A DNA stretch of 64,000 bases from Megalopta genalis (taxonomy: Eukaryota; Arthropoda; Insecta; Hymenoptera; Halictidae), in assembly GCF_051020955.1 (NCBI RefSeq), contig NC_135021.1, positions 15,109,962 to 15,173,961 of the forward strand, written 5' to 3'. The position numbers were made by a program, and so were the translations under genes. A model generated the notes under the pieces. That model had not been told where the DNA came from, made no database searches, and was given only the letters and a program-made list of their open reading frames with translations. Shown piece by piece: positions 57,707 to 64,000 of this stretch (position 1 is its first letter; each line of letters opens with the position of its first letter).

Positions 57707-58426
57707 AGAGATAAAGGATAACGAATACAATCTTATCCGACACTATCGAATAAATATCTAATCAAATAAAAATGTATCTAGAATCTAAATTTATATAGCC
57801 GAAGATATTATTTTTATTATTTCTTCGATGATCTTATTTATTCAAATAACAATTCATTCGAATAAGATGTTATTCAAATGAGAATTCATTCGAATAAGAT
57901 GTTATTCAAATAAGAATTCATTCGAATAAAAAATGTTATTCAAATAAAAATTCATTCGAATAAGATGTTATTCAAATAAGAATTCATTCCAATAAGATGT
58001 TACTCAAATAAGAATTCATTCGAATAAAATGTTATTCAAATAAAAATTCATTCGAATAAACAATTATTCGAATGAATAGATGAATAATTTATGTCGAATA
58101 ATGAATAATCGCTATTCGAATAAGATGTTATTCAAATAAGAATTCATTCGAATAAGATGTTATTCAAATAAGAATTCATTCGAATAAGATGTTATTCAAA
58201 TAAGAATTCATTTCAATAAAATGTTATTCAAATAAGAATTCAATCGAATAAGCTGTGTCATTCAAATAAGAATTCAATCGAATAAGCTGTGTCATTCAAA
58301 TAAGAATTCATTCGAATAAGCAATTATTCGAATAAATAGATAAATAATTTATGTCGAATAATGAATAATCGCTATTCGAATAAAATATTCAACTAAAAAT
58401 AATCGATTCGGATAATTATTTTAGAA
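57707..58426. repeat. Satellite-bearing element, copy 1 (32 bp units)
   Basis: Left flank GAGATAAAGGATAACGAATA and CGACACTATCGAATAAATAT. Arrays of a 32 bp unit (GAATTCATTCGAATAAGATG plus TTATTCAAATAA) fill about 57840-58060 and 58115-58320. A 60 bp block (AATAATTTATGTCGAATAAT) closes each array, exactly 260 bp apart, so the array itself is duplicated. Right flank CGGATAATTATTTTAGA. Flanks match copy 2 at 63017-63713. Confidence 0.85.
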
Positions 58427-58987
58427 AATCCTTAAAACTGTCTTGCGACGATCCCCTAATTGCTCGCACCATCAGGACCCAACGTCTCGATAAACACACT
58501 CCTTGACCACGGTTTCGCCGGTCACGTGCCGGACGACATCGACCGGTTGCATATAATCGAGTGGATGCACGCGAGCACGAAATCGTCGGGACGAGGGTGC
58601 CGCGTAAATCGCGGCGGTCACAACAGAATTGTTCCTCGACGTGGAAAGGCTAATGGCCACCGGTGGTGGGTCCAAGAAATAGAAGGAGAAGAGGATGCCG
58701 AAGGTTGGATGAGCGGCGTGCACGTGCTGGTCGAACCACCGCGATTCCCGAGCCTCTTGTCCCTCGAGCGTCTTCTAGTTTCGCTATTCAAAACACGTGG
58801 TCCATATTAGCGGGACCGATGGACAATGCAAGGACCAATGGCGAAGGACTCTCGTACACGAGCCGAGTGATCGAACTGAATTATGATCGCTGCGATTCGT
58901 GAACGTTTTCCGACCAAGTCGTTTCATTTGCCTCGGCGAAGTTTGCGACAAGTACTTTGGAATGGTTTTTGAAGCGAACTTATTTGA
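58427..58987. other. Unique CpG-bearing block
   Basis: A + frame of 116 codons (58460-58810) has no recognised domain. No gene is supported. Confidence 0.45.
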
Positions 58988-59187
58988 AGACTCTGGATTT
59001 TAGGCATCCGTGGAAAAAATGGGTGCATCGAATTCGGAATGGTAAAGCAATTTAAAGAATTTAGGAATATTGTCGTGTTCATTTTGACTCGCTAAAATAA
59101 TGAGGAAAAGAAGCAAATGCGTATGTAGCTTTTGGAGTTTGCAATGAGTGCGAACAATATTTATTTTGCATAGAAATTCACTGTAGA
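58988..59187 (+). mobile_element. Family 3 MITE, diverged copy
   Basis: Left end GACTCTGGATTTTAGGCATC, right end TTTTGCATAGAAATTCACTG. Full length of 200 bp with more changes than other copies. Confidence 0.7.
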
Positions 59188-59454
59188 GTTGTAACGAATG
59201 GTTTAAGAAAAATCTTCGTCTGAAAGTTATTTTAGAGTTTGTGAATTTTGTGTCTGTTTACGAGCAGACTCCATGTTTTTTTACTTGATCTTCGCATTTT
59301 CAGTTAATTGTCGTTGCTTATTCCATTATATTCTATTGTGTTATATTTTATTTATGACTATTATATGAAGCTGATCCTATACGCTGTCAAAACACGTAAA
59401 ACTACAAAATATATCTTCACGTTTGTATTATAAATATTCGCCAAATTGCACAGA

Positions 59455-59860
59455 ACTCCGAATATAATATTAAATAAAATACACACAGAATTTAAAACAT
59501 CATGTTAGATAAAATGCATAGAACCGCAAATATCATGTTAAATAAAATGCATAGAATTGCAAGTGTCAGAAAAAAATCCATATAATTACTAGACTACGGA
59601 TTTGATATATTTTTGACTAAAATAACTAGGTTAAATACAAAACTGTGAAGACATTAGAAGAATTGAAGAACGTTTTTCCAATGTGTGCAACTTATTAAAA
59701 TAACTGAAGGAAAGATACTTCGATCAGACTTAAGTCTCTTGTAATTAGCTTAGACAATTTATACTTTGCATAAAAATCCGCAGTCCAATAATTACAAATA
59801 TTAGACAAAATTCATAGAATAACAATTATGAAACGAAACGCGTAGAATCGTAACGAATCA
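59455..59860. repeat. ~43 bp tandem repeat interrupted by a family 3 MITE
   Basis: Units with ATCATGTTARATAAAATGCA and TAGAAYYGCAA occur at about 59455-59580, and diverged units (ATTAGACAAAATTCATAGAA, AAACGCGTAGAATCG) resume after the MITE at about 59797-59860. Confidence 0.65.
59590..59788 (+). mobile_element. Family 3 MITE, full-length copy
   Basis: Left end TAGACTACGGATTTGATATA, right end CTTTGCATAAAAATCCGCAG followed by TCCA. It carries GAAGACATTAGAAGAATTGA and CTGAAGGAAAGATACTTC. Confidence 0.85.
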
Positions 59861-60661
59861 ATCTTTACATTTCACCTTACAAGAATATGAATGTAAGTTT
59901 CGGTTACTTAATGGCTGGTACGTGTAATAATTGGAACATGGCGCGAACACGTTGCGGAGCCGTTGGAGGTTGTCTTAACTAATTGGTATTTATAACGCGT
60001 TTCATAACATTCGATTCGACGCAGTTAAAATGGCGGATATGAAATGATATAACGCGCGGGAGTGTTGAACGCAGCCCCCTTTCGTCGCGGCGGTTTTCGA
60101 GGGGGCGAGGAAGACGCGTCGAACGACAGACGAACAGTGTCGGTGGAGGTATATAAATTAACGGGCGAGCCGTCGACGCGGAGAGCGGCGGGAAAAAGAA
60201 ATGAATTACGCCTCTCAGCGGTGTTTCGAGGCACGCGGCCGAATCACTATGCCCCCGCGCCCGTTTACTCGAACACGTCTGCCGGTATTTCTTCAACGAA
60301 AATAACGCGCGGTATTTATAGGCGGTTTTTATGTGAAAAGCTAAGTGCTGGTCGTAAAGTTACATCAAGAGCGCGCACCGAGCCGTGTATCAACCCGACG
60401 GGATTTCGTTTTCTTAATGCGCGCAAATATTCCCCCCGCTATCTTTGCTGCGCGACTTAATAGTTGATGAATAATCCTATGTTTATTACGATTATGACAC
60501 TTCTTGCTTGTTTGTCCGTCGCTTCGCTCTCTTAATTACACCGCTTTTCTCCTCCTGCTCCGTCACCCTCGGGCTATTTTCCGTTTTCTCGCTCTCTTCT
60601 GTTATTATCTCTGATCGGACATCTTTCGGATTTTAGACAACGCTTTCTGACTGATTGCTGT
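59861..60661. other. Unique CpG-rich block
   Basis: No supported gene; frames at 60062-60460 are Arg-rich without domains. Confidence 0.45.
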
Positions 60662-60910
60662 TTAACACGTTCCGTGCCGAGCTTTTTTTACTCGAACCTT
60701 CACACTTTGATATTTTACTAAAACTTGATGTATTACGTGCAATTATTAATTCTCGTACACATAACAACGTAACAAAAACTTATCAACGCCCATTCTTGCG
60801 GTGGAAATTGATTCTTCGGTTCTAAATTTCTTGTAAACAATTTGTTCAGTTCACTAAGTAAACATGCAAGCGTGTACCATCGATGGTACACGTGGCACGG
60901 AACGTGTTAA
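60662..60910. mobile_element. TTAA-bounded MITE with perfect ends and 22 bp palindrome
   Basis: TTAA at 60662-60665 and 60907-60910. Left end CACGTTCCGTGCC; the right end is its exact inverse GGCACGGAACGTG. Near the right end a perfect 22 bp palindrome (left half CGTGTACCATC) occupies 60871-60892, 14 bp before the TTAA. The body is AT-rich with no coding frame. It is the best-preserved TTAA element here. Confidence 0.85.
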
Positions 60911-62396
60911 ACTGAATTTAGAAGAGTCGCGGAAGACAATTAACCTTAAAATTAAGATAAACAAAGATCTCGCAAAATCGCTGGATAAAAATAACAATGC
61001 CACTAATGATACAAAGTTACAGTTTTTATTGTAAGAATTAACTTAAGCGGAAGAGAAAATGTCAATGTTTTTTGTTTCTAAAATTTCTAAGACTCGAGAA
61101 TTGATTCCCAAGAACCTTTTCTAAATTTTGCCATTTCTCTCAAGTCGTTCTCTTTTTTGAGCACAATTCTCTCTCGTATTCTCTGATTAACATAGAACAA
61201 TAGTACGATCATACTAAAGCGAACCAATGTTTAAGAAAACGAATTCATTTTTAGCTATTTTTCAACGAGTCCTCTCGCATCAAATATCTAAGAAATTTTC
61301 GAAGCTAGAGAAACTTTCTCTGCAAGCATAATAAATTGCCAAAGTGTTCCTATTTTGCACTCTAATCGGAAACAATCGGAAATTGTTCGTAACCCGTGAA
61401 CGTTGTCGATCAACCGTTTACTGTAAAAATACGCAAGCGTAATAGTTCCAGGTGGTGAAGTTTTGTTTCGCCGGGAAGTTTGGAAAATAAAATAGCCGCG
61501 GCGAGATCAAGTGTCCGGTCCGTCAAACCAGCGAGTTTGCTTATCGAACGAATCCGGCAATGAAAGGTCTACCGTGAGAACCGTTAATTGATACGCTAAT
61601 CACGGTTCTGATAGGGACAACCGGTGGTCACGATTTTTCCCATCGTAAGACTTGTTAGCATCTTTGCGAAACTGGTTCCATTATGTCGTTCCTGTTTACT
61701 CGGCAATTACTCTGTCATTTCGTGGGCTGATTTTAGATCATTTTCTCTTCGCTGGCAATTAACGGTAAACCAGGAAGGTGTACCAAGCTGAGCCTTGATA
61801 ACTGCTGCCTCGGCTCCGAGAGGCGATCGTTCTCCGTGAATTACTATAACTTTATGATATCGACGGGAAAATGGTTCGAAGCCTGCTGAAAGTTCGTTTC
61901 CCGCCTTTCGGTATCATTCGCGTTAATAAACAAGACTAGCGTTGAATAATGAATTACCCTTACGCATAAGAGTTCGCTAATTTATTATAATTAATTCCTG
62001 CCACGTACTTTCTCCTCGAATAATCAGACCTGCGGACTTTCACTAATAAATTGTAAACAATTTATTCTTGACGCAACATATTCTTTAATAATTGCAAGAA
62101 TGTTGTCTCGGAGTTTGCAGCAACTTCATTCCAACGTGTAATCCTCGGTTCCAAGAGGAATCGTACCGTCACCGGATAGACGCGTTAACAATTCAACAAT
62201 AAACAGTAAAAACGACTGTGCGTTGCCTCGTAAAATCCAGATTATTTAATTTATTTAGATTTTGTACAGTTTTTATTACTGTACCAGCTCCAACAATTTT
62301 ACAAATCATTATAATTTTTATATAGGAATTGGATTCTCAACTTGACTATCATTTATACTAACGACGTTCGCTTCATCATTGATGATTTTGTTAAAC
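60911..62396. other. Unique block
   Basis: AT-rich to about 61400, balanced with CpG at 61400-61950, AT-rich after. No supported gene or repeat. Confidence 0.5.
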
Positions 62397-62590
62397 TTAA
62401 AAGCCAACTTTATAATATTATCAGAAGCTAAGATGCTTAGTTTGTGTTTGCTTTGTATATTGTAAGCGTGTTGTCTTCATTCACCTTTTTATTATTATTA
62501 TTATACTATTATTATTACTATTATTATTATGTTGAACTTTTGTAGAGAAATAAAAAGGGGATTCGATCCGTTTATGCTAAATAAGTAAAA
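62397..62590 (+). mobile_element. LINE-like 3' end repeat, copy 2
   Basis: AAAAGCCAACTTTATAATAT, TATCAGAAGCTAAGATGC, an ATT triplet run at about 62490-62530, then TTTTGTAGAGAAATAAAAAG and an A/T tail. Same order as 29313-29540. Confidence 0.5.
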
Positions 62591-63016
62591 TTAACCTTAT
62601 AAAAATACTTCTCGCATTTAATTCTGCACAGTTCTTCGCAATTAGCAATTCAGATCAACAACAGTAAATTTTTGTTAAAGTAGAAAGTGGTCAATTAGTC
62701 TTCCTCGGACCTCGATTAAAATTATAATTTGCTCCGAATTTTTATGTAAATAAAGCGACGGGAATCACAGTTATTTCTGCTTCGACCTGACAGTTACACA
62801 AGAATGTGCCCAGCAAAAATCGCCCAGCAACTTCGTGCAAATGTACAGTGACGACCATATACTTAGGGACACTCGAAAAACGGTGTAACTTCTTTAAAAC
62901 TCGACTAAACGACCTGCTTATTTTATTCCGTGACAGGAGGACTAGCCTATATTGGACAATGATTAAAATACTTTCTTGAGCAGAATTTCTCAGCAAAATT
63001 TTATTCGGATGACGGA
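62591..63016. other. AT-rich unique spacer
   Basis: No gene or recognised repeat. Confidence 0.5.
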
Positions 63017-63713
63017 TAAAAGATAAAGACCAACGAACAAAATTGTATTCGACACTGTCGAATAAATATCCAATCGAATCAAAACTTATGTAAATAACAA
63101 TTTATCGGAATAAGATTCTATTCGAATTAGAAGTTATTCGTACAGAGAAATTCATACGGAAAATAATTGCTTTCGATAAAAATGATAAAATGTAAAGTGT
63201 TCTTTCATAGTTCATCAATTTATTTATTTCATATTACCTTTTCGAATTATTCGAATAAACAATGATTCGAATAAAGAATTATTCGAATAAACAATGATTC
63301 GAATAAAGAATTATTCTGTCGAATCAAAAATCATTCGAATAAAAAATGATTCTCGAATACAGAATTATTCTGTCGAATAAAAAGTCATTCGAATAAAGAA
63401 TGATTCTAGCACAAAGAATTATTTTGTCGAGTAAAAAATGATTCTCACGCAAAGGATTATTTTGTCGAATAAAAAATTATTCTCGAACAAAGAATTATTT
63501 TGTCGAATAAAAAATGATTCTCGAACAAAGAATTATTTTCTCGAATAAAAAATCATTCGAATGAAAAATGATTCTCGAGTAAAGAATTATTCTGACGAAT
63601 AAAAAATCATTCGATTAAATAAATAGAATAATTTATGACGAATAATGAATCATTCGAATAAAATAATTAATTAAATTAATTAAAAGGCATTCATTCGGAT
63701 AATTATCTTAGAT
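63017..63713. repeat. Satellite-bearing element, copy 2 (~40 bp units)
   Basis: Left flank AAAGATAAAGACCAACGAAC and CGACACTGTCGAATAAATAT match copy 1. The internal array at about 63240-63600 uses different units (AAGAATTATTTTGTCGAATA plus AAAAATGATTCTCGAAC). The closing block AATAATTTATGACGAATAAT and right flank CGGATAATTATCTTAGA match copy 1 again. Confidence 0.8.
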
Positions 63714-64000
63714 AAATATTTATTTATCTTGGATAAACATTTATTCGAAACAATCCGAATAATGCTCAACCCTGGTCCCGAGTATATGGCCGCCACTGTA
63801 CAGTCTGCGGTCCCAAGGGGAATTATACCGTCACTGACCAGACAAGGCAGCGAGGCTCCGCTCATTTGCTTAAGAATAGGAAGAAATAACATCGTCGATC
63901 AGTTTGCAACGTTAACGCATCGCTTTCTCATCGCCGGGACGACAGATCCCTTCGCCTTTTCAACATTCCGTTAGCATGTAACAGGCCGGAGAATTTATCG
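63714..64000. other. Unique sequence to window end
   Basis: No supported gene. A + frame of 81 codons (63729-63974) has no recognised domain. Confidence 0.4.

Noticed and set aside
57840..58320. Regular repeats that might suggest a CRISPR-like array
   Set aside because: Units are contiguous 32 bp satellites without unique spacers, in an insect genome.

Overview
The window reads as non-coding DNA from an insect nuclear genome. I favour a hymenopteran (ant or bee): CpG-rich unique islands alternate with AT-rich repeats, many short foldback DNA transposons and microsatellites are present, and there are no operons, ribosome binding sites or long open frames. The assignment to order is inference. 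I could not support any host protein-coding gene, tRNA or rRNA. Open frames of 60-209 codons exist, but they lie in low-complexity DNA, satellites or transposon remnants, or show no recognisable domain.

The clearest sign that the window belongs to a gene is on the + strand at 19104-19206. A branch-point-like TACTAAT is followed by a pyrimidine tract, an acceptor CAG directly joined to a consensus donor GTAAGT, and 64 nt later a second strong donor GTAAGTAAA. This is the layout of a recursive-splicing ratchet point with a short recursive-splice exon. It suggests, without proving it, that much of the window is a long intron of a + strand gene.

The rest is a mosaic of mobile elements. (1) A ~370 bp foldback MITE with ACAGGGTGTCCC-type ends has five full copies (251, 4117, 8794, 44262, 54351) and one fragment. 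(2) A ~220 bp foldback MITE beginning TACAGTAATGTCTCCC has about nine copies or pieces, including a 540 bp amplified composite at 30604-31145. (3) A ~200 bp element with TAGACTGCGGAT / ATCCGCAGTCTA ends has at least 16 full or partial copies on both strands. (4) Several TTAA-bounded, piggyBac-like miniature elements occur, some with a short hairpin close to the TTAA. (5) Pieces of a pogo/Tigger-like transposase (7221-8285) and of a LINE 3' end (894-1280, minus strand) remain. Insertions are nested in several places, so relative ages can be read.

Tandem repeats include a 9/36 bp minisatellite inside a ~230 bp duplication (12927-13805), a ~98 bp degenerate repeat (2600-3000), a 23 bp array inside an inverted-repeat element (31308-31695), and two related elements with different internal satellites (57707-58426 and 63017-63713). 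Unique islands between repeats (for example 5900-7200, 15000-18000, 19660-20330, 22600-23600, 36100-39500, 51700-52900) hold no gene I can see and could include cis-regulatory DNA.
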